64,000 bases of DNA from an uncultured Sphingobacteriales bacterium (GCA_937991535.1 CALKHN010000052.1:122190-186189); one strand, 5' to 3'. Counted from the stretch's first letter, positions 9,368 to 18,957 are shown. The notes: generated by a model not told the origin, from the sequence alone. Made by a program: numbers and translations.

Positions 9368-11073
9368 CCCCTGGTATATCTCCTCTTATTAACAGCCGCA
9401 TAGATCAATCCAAACAATATCATCAAAGCAACCGGTAGTACAATATTAAGCGCCTGCCAGAAAGACCTGCTTTCATCCACCTTCTTTTTGTCAAGCAGGC
9501 GGAGGGTGTAATCTTTGCCTCTCGTTTCTAATATGCCGGGATTGCCCACTAAGTATTCCATACAATTGAGGAAGAACGCTTTATTCGCATACTGGTAATG
9601 TGTAAAAGGGTTTTCCCCCATTTGCAAAGGCCCTTTTTCCTGCGAAACAAAATTGGTTACCAGGTCACCATCGGATATTACGATCATTTTATTGCTGCTG
9701 TTGACCGACGGGCGAAAGGGTGATTTATAAAGATTGGCCAAACTGTCTTTTGCAGCGGAAGAAACGCGGTTGGTAAACAGGGAACTGAATTTACCTTCAA
9801 GCAATACCGCCACCGGAATATGGACTTGTGTGAAGGTTTGAAGATCCTCTTCATTTTTTACACTGTTCAGTTCTACTTTCGCAGGTGTATTCAATATCCG
9901 GGTATTGACTGAACTTGCCAGTAATACGGTTTTTTTTATTCCTTCGGCTTTAACCGTATCTATAGACTGCGGAAACTGCGAAAGCACATAATCTAAGTTC
10001 TTAGAAATGGGATTATTATTGGTCGCAGTCAATAAAGGAAAATACACCCAGGGCATCAACTGCATCTGCGGACGGTCGCCCATTGATCCTACGGCCAGTG
10101 GAATTTGCGTACAGTTGAGATCCTGCACCAGGTCGGAATTGATGCGTACGCCGTATTTGAACAACAGGTCGTCGAGGTTCAGCCCCATCTCAAAAGCTAA
10201 AAAACTTCCCTGGCTGCGCTGCAGACTGTCTAAGCTGGCATACAGCTTATCTATCATCCATATTACTTTGCCCCCCTGCATGATGTATTGGTCAATCTTC
10301 AGCTTTTGCGCCTCATTGAATCCGGTAAGAGGCTTCACGATCAGCAATGCGTCAAATACATCCGGTATAACGGGCACACTATCAATCGGCAAAATACTGA
10401 ACCCATAATTGGGTTTTAAGGCTTTTTCTATCAGGTCATACACCTCGTAACCCTGCGGTTGCCCGTTACCGGTGAGATAGGCTACCACAGGAACTTCATC
10501 ACGCCTTATTTTATCAATAGCGCTGGCCAGCTTGTATTCCAATAAAGCCTCCGCATTGTTCAATGAATTGATTCCGTCAACGGAACTCTGTCCCTGCAGC
10601 AGATCGGTACCCGATACCCTGTCTTTGTATTCAAAGATAACACCGGGGTATACCAGCCGTTGTTCCTCTCCTTCCCCTTCCTTCGTGCGTGCCCGTACGT
10701 TAGTTGGGTTGATGCCCATGCGGTGCAGGGAATCTATCAGATGCGCCTTTAATGTATCACTGATCCCCTGCCCCGGCTGCCGGAAAAAGAACCGGATATT
10801 ATTGCCGCCGATCTCCCTGAACTCCTGCAGCATATCGCGGGTGCTGCCGGCAAGTTTCTTAAATCCTGCAGGCAGATCGCCATCCAACAAAACAGTAATG
10901 GTCACAGGCTCATCCAGCGACTGGAGCAGTTCCTGCGTGGCAGGCGAAATGGTGTACCTTTTTTCGGCCGTAAGGTCTATCCGCCCATGCCATTGCGATG
11001 CTATCCAGTTTACCAGCACCAATCCTGCAATAACAATTATCCAGCTATACGGGGATTGCAAAATTTTTTTCAT
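9364..11073 (-). CDS. gldG: Gliding motility-associated ABC transporter substrate-binding protein GldG
   Basis: This 569-residue protein has an N-terminal membrane helix (SWIIVIAGLVLVNWIA), then LTAEKRYTISPATQELLQSL, which is the conserved opening of the GldG/auxiliary ABC family. A large periplasmic domain follows, and a C-terminal helix (ALNIVLPVALMILFGLIYAA) ends in Arg/Lys. GldG works with GldF and the ATPase GldA in an ABC-type complex tied to gliding in flavobacteria. It follows gldF by 7 bp on the same strand. No gldA-like ATPase gene is present in this window. Confidence 0.92.
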   Translation of the reverse strand: MKKILQSPYSWIIVIAGLVLVNWIASQWHGRIDLTAEKRYTISPATQELLQSLDEPVTITVLLDGDLPAGFKKLAGSTRDMLQEFREIGGNNIRFFFRQPGQGISDTLKAHLIDSLHRMGINPTNVRARTKEGEGEEQRLVYPGVIFEYKDRVSGTDLLQGQSSVDGINSLNNAEALLEYKLASAIDKIRRDEVPVVAYLTGNGQPQGYEVYDLIEKALKPNYGFSILPIDSVPVIPDVFDALLIVKPLTGFNEAQKLKIDQYIMQGGKVIWMIDKLYASLDSLQRSQGSFLAFEMGLNLDDLLFKYGVRINSDLVQDLNCTQIPLAVGSMGDRPQMQLMPWVYFPLLTATNNNPISKNLDYVLSQFPQSIDTVKAEGIKKTVLLASSVNTRILNTPAKVELNSVKNEEDLQTFTQVHIPVAVLLEGKFSSLFTNRVSSAAKDSLANLYKSPFRPSVNSSNKMIVISDGDLVTNFVSQEKGPLQMGENPFTHYQYANKAFFLNCMEYLVGNPGILETRGKDYTLRLLDKKKVDESRSFWQALNIVLPVALMILFGLIYAAVNKRRYTRG

Positions 11074-11080
11074 GATATAA

Positions 11081-11800
11081 CTACCGGCTCATTAATTTTT
11101 TTCGGGTAATAAATAAAAACAATACAATAATGCTCAGGAAATAAATCACATCACGGCTGTCAACGGCGCCACGGCTCAGGCTGCGGTAATGAAAATCAAT
11201 ACCAATCATTTCTATTACATAATCCCAGCCGGCCTGCAAAGATGCAATACCGCTGACAGCAGTAAAGCCGTTGTATAAAACAAAGCAGGCAAATGCGGAT
11301 GCCAAAAACGCCACCACCGCATTATTGGTAAAACTGCTGCAGCAAATTCCTATAGCAGTAAAAGCGGCCGATAAAAAGAGGAGGCCTATGTAAGAACCTG
11401 CTATACCACCGCTGTCTATTCCCCCGGTTGAGAGACTTTTAATGGTAAAAACATAAATAAATGTAGGCAACAATGCGATGACAACAATGATAAGACTTGC
11501 AAAATATTTTCCCCCGATGATCTGCCATTTGCTGAGCGGGCGGGTTACCAATATCTCGTAGGTACCGGATTTAAATTCATCGGCAAAGCTGCGCATGGTA
11601 ATAGCAGGAATGAGCAACAGCAATATCCACGGGGCCAGTTCAAAAAAGGTATCCAACGTGGCATAACCATAATCAAACAGGTTGGTATCGGGAAACACGA
11701 AAAGAAAAAGGCTGCTGAGCAACAGAAAAATAATGATGGCCAAATACCCGGTTAAACTGCTAAAAAACTGCCTCAGCTCTTTTTTACAAATTGCAAACAT
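11081..11800 (-). CDS. gldF: Gliding motility-associated ABC transporter permease GldF
   Basis: This 239-residue ABC-2-type permease has about six membrane helices and the family motif MRSFADEFKSGTYEILVTRP near residue 75. I start it at MFAICKKELRQFFSSLTGY, the usual family opening. The frame stays open another 25 codons upstream, but those codons come from a GC-rich hairpin element and read as non-membrane sequence. It is co-transcribed with gldG. Together they form the membrane part of the GldA-F-G transporter linked to gliding. Confidence 0.92.
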   Translation of the reverse strand: MFAICKKELRQFFSSLTGYLAIIIFLLLSSLFLFVFPDTNLFDYGYATLDTFFELAPWILLLLIPAITMRSFADEFKSGTYEILVTRPLSKWQIIGGKYFASLIIVVIALLPTFIYVFTIKSLSTGGIDSGGIAGSYIGLLFLSAAFTAIGICCSSFTNNAVVAFLASAFACFVLYNGFTAVSGIASLQAGWDYVIEMIGIDFHYRSLSRGAVDSRDVIYFLSIIVLFLFITRKKLMSR

Positions 11801-11831
11801 GAAATAGTTTATTCTGGATGATGGAATGCCT

Positions 11832-11852
11832 GCCCGAATGAATCGTTCAGGC
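11832..11852. repeat. GC-rich hairpin element, copy 1
   Basis: GCCCGAATG and CGTTCAGGC form a stem around AAT. The element lies in the 5' leader of gldF. A related core (CCGAACG...CGTTCAG) occurs at 42142-42160, which suggests a small dispersed palindromic repeat family. Confidence 0.45.
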
Positions 11853-11915
11853 GGACCTGCCCCGGCTAAAGCCATTCAGACGGGTTCAAAAATACAAATG
11901 TGAATTGACAAGCCT

Positions 11916-11945
11916 GAAAATTTTGAATATGTATTCAAAATTTTC
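11916..11945. promoter_or_regulatory. Perfect 30-nt palindrome between divergent gldF and T9SS cargo gene (candidate operator)
   Basis: The arms GAAAATTTTGAATA and TATTCAAAATTTTC are exact reverse complements, 14 bp each, around a 2-nt centre. The site lies 116 bp before the gldF start and 74 bp before the cargo gene start. There is no T-run that would make it a terminator. A dimeric regulator controlling one or both divergent genes is the simplest reading. Confidence 0.6.
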
Positions 11946-12018
11946 CTTAATTTTCAAATGCTAACTGTAAAATTCAATTCCTATGCGTTCGCTAATCATC
12001 ACGTAAAAAGGAATACAA

Positions 12019-14145
12019 ATGAAAAAACACCTGCTAACCTGCATCTTTGCAGCACCATTGCTATTGTTTGCACAGCAAACCTATGTTTGGAATGTAAGCT
12101 CCGGCTCCTGGGCCGAGCCGCTCAGTTGGACGCCAGCACGTACCACTCCCGCAACAAACGATGTTCTCGAATTTTCTTCCAATGCCACCGTTACAGCTAT
12201 GCCTGCAACGGAAAGTATTGGCAAACTGTGGCTACACAACAATGCCATAGTAAACATCAGTACCACCGTTGCCAGCATTATCAGCATCGGCCACGCAACA
12301 GTAGCCGCTCCGCATTTTGCAGTAGAAGCTGGCGCTGCATTAAATATTAGCGGGATCAATGCTGTTGAATTTCACATTGAAACCGGCTTTGGAGGAGAAG
12401 TATCAGGTAATATGGATTTTTATGACGGAGCCCACCGGGCAACAGCGGGTTCCGAAAATTCGCTGTTATTTAAAAACGGGGCAGTCTTCACCGCTAACAC
12501 AGGCTTTGACGGAAATGCTTTTGGAACAACAAATTTGAATTCGGTGGTGTTTGAAGGTGGAGCACAATATGTTAATAAAGCCGGAGGAAATCCTTTTGGA
12601 GCCACAGCGCCAAATGCGGTTATCATTTTTAATGCTGCCAGCATTTATAAATACCAGAGAAATGGTGTAGGTTCATCACTTGCAGGCCGTAGCTTTGGCA
12701 ATTTATACATTGATGGGAACGTGGATTTTAAGGGAATTGGGTCAGCAAGAGATTGCACCATTCAAAATGATTTCAGAGTGCTTTCCGGCTTTTTCTCATT
12801 TAAACCTAATACAAACGGCTCTCATACCGGTAATTTCAATATTTATGGCAATATTATATGTGAAGACACGGGTTATATTGATATAGGCAGTGATAATATG
12901 CCCGGTGCAGTACAAATGCTCGGAACCAATCAAACCATCGGTTCCGGGGGAGGCACAGGTACCATCACCATTAAAAATTTTACGGTTAATAATACTTCCA
13001 CCAAATTAGACCGCGATATAACGGTAACGGGTGTATTGAATATGCAACAGGGCATCATACAAACATCGCCATCCGCCCTGCTAACGCTCAGCGCCTCAGC
13101 CAGTCTTCAAAGCTGTATGCACGATTACTCACATTTGCCTTATACAAATATGGGCTGCGACAATGCCTATGTTGAAGGTCCGGCTCAAAAGCAGGGACTG
13201 AACAATGCTGATTTTGCTTTTCCGGTGGGATTAAACGGGAAGCTGAGACCTGTATTGCTTCACAATACCACAGGCGATTTTACCGTGGAATATAAAAGAA
13301 GCGATCCTTATCTTGACATAGGCGCCTCTATTGGCTCAGGCATTCACCATATCAGCCACATTGAATACTGGAATATTACGGGAACGGGTACCGGAAGTGT
13401 AGAACTTACCTACTACGATCCAAACAGTGGGGGTGTAACAGATATGAATGCCCTGCGGGTAGCACGCTATACGGCAACGCAATGGACAGATATGAACGTG
13501 GCTGGATTTTTAGGAACACCGGGCTCCAATGGCTCTATAACCAGTAGCGTACTAAATGAATTTGGCAGTTTTACCCTTGCGGGTTCAGACGCATATCCCA
13601 ACAATCCGCTGCCAATACAATTAATTGAATGGACGGCATACCGGGATCTGAATGAGGTAAAGCTGCAATGGAAAACTTCTGGTGAAACTCATTCTAAAGG
13701 CTATATAGTGGAAAGAAGCACTGACGGAACATCATTTTTAGCTGTTTCACCTCTTATTGAGGCGCAACATATCCGCTCTTTTAATTATACGCTAAATGAC
13801 AAACAACCTGAAGCAGGACACAATTATTATCGCTTAAAGATCATTGATGCAGATGGCAAAGCCTGCTTTTCCGATATAGTAGAAGTTTTTTTTCCGGTTC
13901 TGTCTGCTTTTAGGGTATACCCTAATCCTGCCCGTGAAAAAATATTTATAAAAATACCTGCTCAAAGCAGCATTTCCACATTAGCTGTTGTCAATATAAC
14001 CGGTTCGGTTGTAAAATGGATAAAAGTCAGCAACCTTACAATTGTTAGTGTGGACATTTTGAACTTATCGCCGGGCTTGTATTATATTAAAACAATGCAG
14101 GGGCAATCTTCCGTGATTGTTCCATTTATTAAGTATAATCTATAA
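12019..14145 (+). CDS. Secreted protein with type A T9SS C-terminal sorting domain
   Basis: This 708-residue protein has a signal peptide (MKKHLLTCIFAAPLLLFAQQ) and a long beta-rich body with repeated Asn/Gly-rich short strands at about 20-500, as in beta-helix or adhesin-like surface proteins. A fibronectin-like segment follows at about 525-605 (LKWKTSGETHSKGYIVERS type). The C-terminal sorting domain spans about 615-708, with FRVYPNPA, then IKIPAQSS and LNLSPGLYYIKT. That domain sends proteins through the type IX secretion system, whose gldK-N genes are also in this window. Its function at the surface is unknown. Confidence 0.9.
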   Translation: MKKHLLTCIFAAPLLLFAQQTYVWNVSSGSWAEPLSWTPARTTPATNDVLEFSSNATVTAMPATESIGKLWLHNNAIVNISTTVASIISIGHATVAAPHFAVEAGAALNISGINAVEFHIETGFGGEVSGNMDFYDGAHRATAGSENSLLFKNGAVFTANTGFDGNAFGTTNLNSVVFEGGAQYVNKAGGNPFGATAPNAVIIFNAASIYKYQRNGVGSSLAGRSFGNLYIDGNVDFKGIGSARDCTIQNDFRVLSGFFSFKPNTNGSHTGNFNIYGNIICEDTGYIDIGSDNMPGAVQMLGTNQTIGSGGGTGTITIKNFTVNNTSTKLDRDITVTGVLNMQQGIIQTSPSALLTLSASASLQSCMHDYSHLPYTNMGCDNAYVEGPAQKQGLNNADFAFPVGLNGKLRPVLLHNTTGDFTVEYKRSDPYLDIGASIGSGIHHISHIEYWNITGTGTGSVELTYYDPNSGGVTDMNALRVARYTATQWTDMNVAGFLGTPGSNGSITSSVLNEFGSFTLAGSDAYPNNPLPIQLIEWTAYRDLNEVKLQWKTSGETHSKGYIVERSTDGTSFLAVSPLIEAQHIRSFNYTLNDKQPEAGHNYYRLKIIDADGKACFSDIVEVFFPVLSAFRVYPNPAREKIFIKIPAQSSISTLAVVNITGSVVKWIKVSNLTIVSVDILNLSPGLYYIKTMQGQSSVIVPFIKYNL

Positions 14146-14170
14146 TAGCCCCAAAACCAACTGCAAAAAA

Positions 14171-14197
14171 GGCCTCCCATAAGGAGGCTTTTTTTTA
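14171..14197 (+). terminator. Intrinsic terminator after T9SS cargo gene
   Basis: GCCTCC and GGAGGC pair around CATAA, followed by eight T. It lies 26 bp past the stop of the cargo gene. Confidence 0.85.
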
Positions 14198-14253
14198 TTA
14201 TCACTGTAATCAAAGGCACATTTTCACTGATTTGCTTTATTTTCGGCTCACAG

Positions 14254-15270
14254 ATGCCGGTTATGAATAAAAAGATTACTTTATTTGGTGAATATTTACT
14301 CAGGCTTACTCCACCGCAACAACAAAAATTGGTTCAGGCACATTCACTTGAAATGCATTGGGCAGGTTCTGAAGCGAATATAGCAGTTTCCTTATCTGTT
14401 CTTGGCGACCCTTCTATATACATTACCGCTTTACCCGACAATGAACTGGCAAGATCCGGACTCAATGAATTGCATCGGTATGCTGTTCAAACGCAGATCG
14501 TAAAAACCAAAGGCGCGCGTGTTGGAACCTATTATTATGAAAGCGGCCAGGGTGCAAGACCCGGAAGAGTGATCTACGACAGGGAATATTCCGCATTCAG
14601 TTACCTGAAACCCGGACAACTTAACTGGAACGAAATATTTGAAACGGCAGGTTGGTTTCACTGGAGTGGTATTACACCCGCTTTAAACCAGGGACTTGCA
14701 GATATATGTCTGGAGGCATTACAGGCTGCCCGGCAAAAAAAACTGGTGATTTCAGCCGACTTTAATTATCGCAACACGCTTTGGCAATATGGAAAGCATT
14801 GCAGTCAGGTGATGCCTGAACTGCTGCAGTTTTGCGATGTGATATTGGCCGATGTGGATACTGCAAAACTGTATTTTGGTATTGAGCCAGATCCCGCCAA
14901 CCTTGTAGAAAGCACTTTTACACTTCTGAAAAAGACCTTACCCAATGTAAATCATATTGCAATGACCATGCGCAAACAGGAAAGCGCCAACTCAAATCAA
15001 TACATTGGTTATTTATGGAATGAAGGAAAAATATATGCTTCTCAATCTTACCATATACAACAGATTGCCGAACGCATTGGGGCAGGCGATGCCTTTATGG
15101 CCGGGCTGATACATTCACTTAAAATGAAAAAGAGTTTAGATGAAACCATTGAGTTCGCTACCGCCTGCGGTGTAATGAAACATAGCATCACCGGCGATTT
15201 TAATGTTGCCACACGCGAAGAAATTGATACTGTGATACAGCAAGGCGGCCGTGGAAGAATCATCAGGTAG
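14254..15270 (+). CDS. kdgK: PfkB-family sugar kinase, probable 2-dehydro-3-deoxygluconate kinase
   Basis: This 338-residue ribokinase-family protein has the N-terminal FGEYLLRLTPP motif, a GSEANIAVSLSVLG substrate-side loop and the C-terminal anion-hole signature RIGAGDAFMAGLIHSL. It comes first in a run with KDPG aldolase, glucuronate isomerase and a hexuronate MFS importer, so phosphorylation of 2-keto-3-deoxygluconate (KDG) to KDPG is the expected reaction. The start may instead be the ATG at 14263. A promoter lying inside the 108-bp gap after the upstream terminator is likely. Confidence 0.88.
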   Translation: MPVMNKKITLFGEYLLRLTPPQQQKLVQAHSLEMHWAGSEANIAVSLSVLGDPSIYITALPDNELARSGLNELHRYAVQTQIVKTKGARVGTYYYESGQGARPGRVIYDREYSAFSYLKPGQLNWNEIFETAGWFHWSGITPALNQGLADICLEALQAARQKKLVISADFNYRNTLWQYGKHCSQVMPELLQFCDVILADVDTAKLYFGIEPDPANLVESTFTLLKKTLPNVNHIAMTMRKQESANSNQYIGYLWNEGKIYASQSYHIQQIAERIGAGDAFMAGLIHSLKMKKSLDETIEFATACGVMKHSITGDFNVATREEIDTVIQQGGRGRIIR

Positions 15271-15292
15271 AAATAGCTTGCGTTGTAAAAAT

Positions 15293-15300
15293 TATGTTTG
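15293..15300 (+). promoter_or_regulatory. Candidate -7 promoter element upstream of eda
   Basis: TATGTTTG matches the Bacteroidota -7 consensus TAnnTTTG, 68 bp before the eda start. No good -33 TTTG is seen at the usual spacing. It would allow expression of the aldolase genes apart from the kinase gene. Confidence 0.3.
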
Positions 15301-15367
15301 TTTGCAACATATCCTATGAATTACATTTTTATGCTGCTTACCCGGTAAAATAAAATAATTAATAATT

Positions 15368-16030
15368 ATGACCTCACAACAAATAGCATCACTGGCAAAA
15401 CAAACGGGTTTCATGCCCCTGTTTACCCACACCAACGAGGAGGTGTGCCGCAATGTACTTAAAGCTTCTTATGATGCAGGTGTACGTATATTTGAATTTA
15501 CCAACCGAAATGCCAATTCATTCGATATCTTTATTGCGTTACGAAAATATTGCAACGATCAGTTGCCCGGCATGGCACTGGGCATAGGTACCATAAAAAA
15601 TGCACAGCAGGCAGAGCAATTCATTCATGCAGGCGCTGATTTCCTGATTTCTCCATTGATACTTGAAGAAATACAGCTTGTAGCTGCCGCGCATAAAAAA
15701 TTATGGATACCAGGATGCGCAACAGCTTCAGAAATTGGATTGGCCGAGTATTGGGGAATAGATACCGTAAAAATATTTCCTGCCAAACAATTGGGAGGGC
15801 CTGCTTTTATTAAAGCGGTAAAAGCAGTTTTCCCCGCCATGCACTTCATGGCTACAGGCGGTGTTGAGCCTACCGGAGAAGACATCAGCAACTGGTTTAA
15901 AGGCGGCGCCGCTGCTGTGGGCATTGGATCGCAACTTTTCCCTGCCGATTGGCTGGCAAACAATCAATATGAATTGGTTACCGGCCATATAAAAAAGATC
16001 ATCCGTTATATTGAAAATGCAAGAGCATAA
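15368..16030 (+). CDS. eda: 2-dehydro-3-deoxy-6-phosphogluconate / 4-hydroxy-2-oxoglutarate aldolase
   Basis: This 220-residue class I aldolase contains FEFTNRNA (family IxxTLR-like region), FLISPLI, IPGCATASE, the Schiff-base lysine region TVKIFPAKQLGG and the phosphate-binding FMATGGVEPTGED. It cleaves KDPG to pyruvate and glyceraldehyde-3-phosphate, the last step of hexuronate breakdown. It lies 97 bp after the kinase gene and 63 bp before uxaC on the same strand. Confidence 0.93.
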   Translation: MTSQQIASLAKQTGFMPLFTHTNEEVCRNVLKASYDAGVRIFEFTNRNANSFDIFIALRKYCNDQLPGMALGIGTIKNAQQAEQFIHAGADFLISPLILEEIQLVAAAHKKLWIPGCATASEIGLAEYWGIDTVKIFPAKQLGGPAFIKAVKAVFPAMHFMATGGVEPTGEDISNWFKGGAAAVGIGSQLFPADWLANNQYELVTGHIKKIIRYIENARA

Positions 16031-16093
16031 ATACTGTTGCTGACTATTGAAAAGCCACTGTTATCCATTTTTATAATTGCTCAATATGCCAAT

Positions 16094-17491
16094 ATGAAAA
16101 GTTTTCTGAATGAAGATTTTTTGCTGCAAAGTTCCACTGCACAGCAACTCTATCATGAGTATGCCGCTGCAATGCCGGTCATAGACTACCACAATCATTT
16201 ACCGCCTGATCAGATAGCGGCCAATAAACAATTCAATACTATTACTGAAGTATGGCTGAAAGGCGATCATTACAAATGGAGGGCCATGCGGAGCAACGGT
16301 GTAGATGAAGATAATATTACGGGTAACGCCGATGATTACACTAAGTTTAAAGTGTGGGCTGCAACCGTACCTTATACCATGCGTAACCCACTGTATCACT
16401 GGACGCATCTTGAACTGCGGAATCCTTTCGGCATAACAGAATTATTAAATGAATCATCGGCAGAACACATATACAAACAATGCAATGAACAATTAAAAGG
16501 CTTGCCGGTACACGCTTTACTGAAATATTTTTCAGTAGAAACCCTTTGCACCACAGATGATCCTACAGACGATCTGCGCTACCATCTCCAAATTAAACAA
16601 AACGGGTTCGGCACAAAAGTACTGCCCGCTTTTCGCCCCGATAAAGCAATGGCGGTGGAAAATTCCCAAAACTATAACAACTACATAAATACATTAGAAG
16701 CAGCCGCAGATGTCCATATCACCAGCTACCAGCATTTATTAGACGCATTAAAAAAACGCCACGATTTTTTTCACAACGCAGGCTGCCGCATTTCCGACCA
16801 CGGGCTTGAAACCATGTATGCCAATGATTTTACAATGGCGCAACTGGAAGAGACCTTCAGCAGGGTGAGAAACGGGCAGGGGTTACAGACCAATGAAATA
16901 CAGCAGTTTAAATCGGCCACCCTGTCTTTTATTTGCGAATGGAATGCGGAAAAACAATGGGTACAGCAATTTCATATCGGCGCTTTGCGCAACAACAACT
17001 CGCGGTTGATGCAACGCTTAGGTGCAGATGCAGGCGTAGATTCAATAGGCGACCAGCGCGTGGCGGAACCCATGTCGGCTTTTTTTGACCGGCTTGACAG
17101 AAAGAATAAACTGGCAAAAACCATTATCTATAATAATAATCCCGCACACAATGCCGTGTACGCCACGATGATTGGCAACTTTCAGGATGGTATTACACCC
17201 GGTAAAATACAATTTGGCTCAGGCTGGTGGTTCCTTGATCAGAAAGATGGAATGGAAGAACAAATGAATGTGCTGAGCAATATGGGATTGCTTAGCCGGT
17301 TTATAGGTATGACAACCGATTCACGCAGCTTTCTTTCGTGGCCGCGCCACGAATATTTTCGCCGCATTCTTTGTAACCTGATCGGCAGTGACGTAGAAAA
17401 CGGACTCCTGCCCCATGATATAGTATGGCTTGGAAAAATGGTGCAAAACATTTCTTATTATAACGCGAAGCAATATTTCGACCTCTCCTGA
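16094..17491 (+). CDS. uxaC: Glucuronate isomerase (uronate isomerase)
   Basis: This 465-residue amidohydrolase-fold enzyme opens with MKSFLNEDFLL and has the HxH metal motif in VIDYHNHLPP (His33, His35). Also visible are ETLCTTDDPTDDL and the C-terminal GMTTDSRSFLSWPRHEYFRRILC, a hallmark of the family. It converts D-glucuronate to D-fructuronate (or galacturonate to tagaturonate). I use the ATG at 16094; an earlier in-frame TTG would add 19 residues that do not look like the family. Length is normal. Confidence 0.95.
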   Translation: MKSFLNEDFLLQSSTAQQLYHEYAAAMPVIDYHNHLPPDQIAANKQFNTITEVWLKGDHYKWRAMRSNGVDEDNITGNADDYTKFKVWAATVPYTMRNPLYHWTHLELRNPFGITELLNESSAEHIYKQCNEQLKGLPVHALLKYFSVETLCTTDDPTDDLRYHLQIKQNGFGTKVLPAFRPDKAMAVENSQNYNNYINTLEAAADVHITSYQHLLDALKKRHDFFHNAGCRISDHGLETMYANDFTMAQLEETFSRVRNGQGLQTNEIQQFKSATLSFICEWNAEKQWVQQFHIGALRNNNSRLMQRLGADAGVDSIGDQRVAEPMSAFFDRLDRKNKLAKTIIYNNNPAHNAVYATMIGNFQDGITPGKIQFGSGWWFLDQKDGMEEQMNVLSNMGLLSRFIGMTTDSRSFLSWPRHEYFRRILCNLIGSDVENGLLPHDIVWLGKMVQNISYYNAKQYFDLS

Positions 17492-17526
17492 ATAATACAA
17501 TCATTAAACGATTCTAAAGCCATATC

Positions 17527-18939
17527 ATGTCGACAAAACTTCCAAATCTTCAGCAATCCATTACAGCCAATACCAATCCTAAAGGAGTCGGTAATTACAG
17601 ATGGGTTATTTGCAGTTTGCTTTTCTTTGCTACTACGGTTAACTATCTTGACAGGCAGGTATTGAGTTTACTGAAACCTTCCCTGGAAGAGATCTTTAAC
17701 TGGAGTAACAGCGACTATGCCGACATAGCCGCAGCATTTCAATTCACTTATGCAATAGGACTTTTGTTTGCAGGGCGTATAGTTGATAAATTAGGAACAA
17801 AAAAAGGATACGCCTGGGCCATTATCCTCTGGTCGGTTGGAGCAATTATTCATGCCTGGGCTATACCCATCGGGGAAGGTATACACTCTTTACTGGGGTG
17901 GATTGGTATTGCAGCAATTCCGGTATCCGTGCTGGGCTTCATATTCGCAAGAGCCGTTTTAGCCATTGGTGAAGCAGGTAACTTCCCCGCAGCAATCAAG
18001 GCCACCGCCGAGTATTTTCCTAAGAAAGAAAGGTCGCTGGCCGTGGGTATCTTTAATTCGGGCACAACGATTGGTGCAATTTTAGCGCCACTTACTGTTC
18101 CCTGGATAGAAAGCCACCTGGGATGGCAGGCAACTTTTATCATCATTGGAGTGATCGGTTTTATATGGTTGTTTTTCTGGTATACCTTATACGATGAGCC
18201 TGAAAAACAAAAACGGTTAAGTGCGGCAGAATATGCTTATATCAATAGTGATGTTGACGAAAAAGAAGCTTCAGAAGCGGCTGGACAGGAGAAAAAAGTG
18301 ACCTGGACAAAATTGCTGCGTTACAGGCAAACCTGGTCTTTTGCCATTGGTAAATTTATGACCGATGGCGTTTGGTGGTTTTTCCTGTTTTGGCTCCCCG
18401 CTTATCTCAAGGATCAATATCACCTTGAACTCACAGAAATGGCGATTCCCCTGGCCGTGCTGTATAGCATGACCATGGTGGGAAGCATTGCCGGAGGATG
18501 GTTTCCCGTATACTTTATTAAGAAAGGCTATACCGCTTATGATGGTCGCATGAAAGCCATGCTGATCCTTGCCTTTATACCCCTGGTGGTATTAGCGGCA
18601 CAACCTCTGGGGCATATCAGTTACTGGGCGCCGGTATTGCTGATAGGTATTGCCGCCTCGGCTCACCAGGCATGGAGTGCTAATATATTTACAACGGTAT
18701 CTGATATGTTTCCTAAAAAAGCGGTAGCATCCGTTGTGGGCATAGGAGGTATGGCAGGAGGGCTTGGCGGTGTTTTAATTACCAAGCTCGGGGGCGCCTT
18801 ATTTGATCATTATAAAGCTTTAGGTCATATTGCAACAGGATATACCATTATGTTTTCTATATGTGCTGTTGCCTATCTGTTTGCATGGATTATTATGAAG
18901 CGTCTTGTACCAAAGTATAAACTGATCACTGACCTGTAG
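17527..18939 (+). CDS. MFS transporter, ExuT/hexuronate type
   Basis: This 470-residue, 12-helix MFS protein belongs to the anion:cation symporter group. It opens with NYRWVICSLLFFATTVNYLDRQVLSLL, which is typical of ExuT-like hexuronate importers, and has DKLGTKKGYAWAIILWS as its MFS signature loop. The extended loop VSVLGFIFARAVLAIGEAGNFPAAIK is also family-like. It is the last gene of the hexuronate run, 35 bp after uxaC, and likely imports glucuronate or galacturonate at the inner membrane. It converges with the GMC oxidoreductase gene with only 18 bp between stops. Confidence 0.9.
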   Translation: MSTKLPNLQQSITANTNPKGVGNYRWVICSLLFFATTVNYLDRQVLSLLKPSLEEIFNWSNSDYADIAAAFQFTYAIGLLFAGRIVDKLGTKKGYAWAIILWSVGAIIHAWAIPIGEGIHSLLGWIGIAAIPVSVLGFIFARAVLAIGEAGNFPAAIKATAEYFPKKERSLAVGIFNSGTTIGAILAPLTVPWIESHLGWQATFIIIGVIGFIWLFFWYTLYDEPEKQKRLSAAEYAYINSDVDEKEASEAAGQEKKVTWTKLLRYRQTWSFAIGKFMTDGVWWFFLFWLPAYLKDQYHLELTEMAIPLAVLYSMTMVGSIAGGWFPVYFIKKGYTAYDGRMKAMLILAFIPLVVLAAQPLGHISYWAPVLLIGIAASAHQAWSANIFTTVSDMFPKKAVASVVGIGGMAGGLGGVLITKLGGALFDHYKALGHIATGYTIMFSICAVAYLFAWIIMKRLVPKYKLITDL

Positions 18940-18957
18940 AAAACCATTCCATCCATA

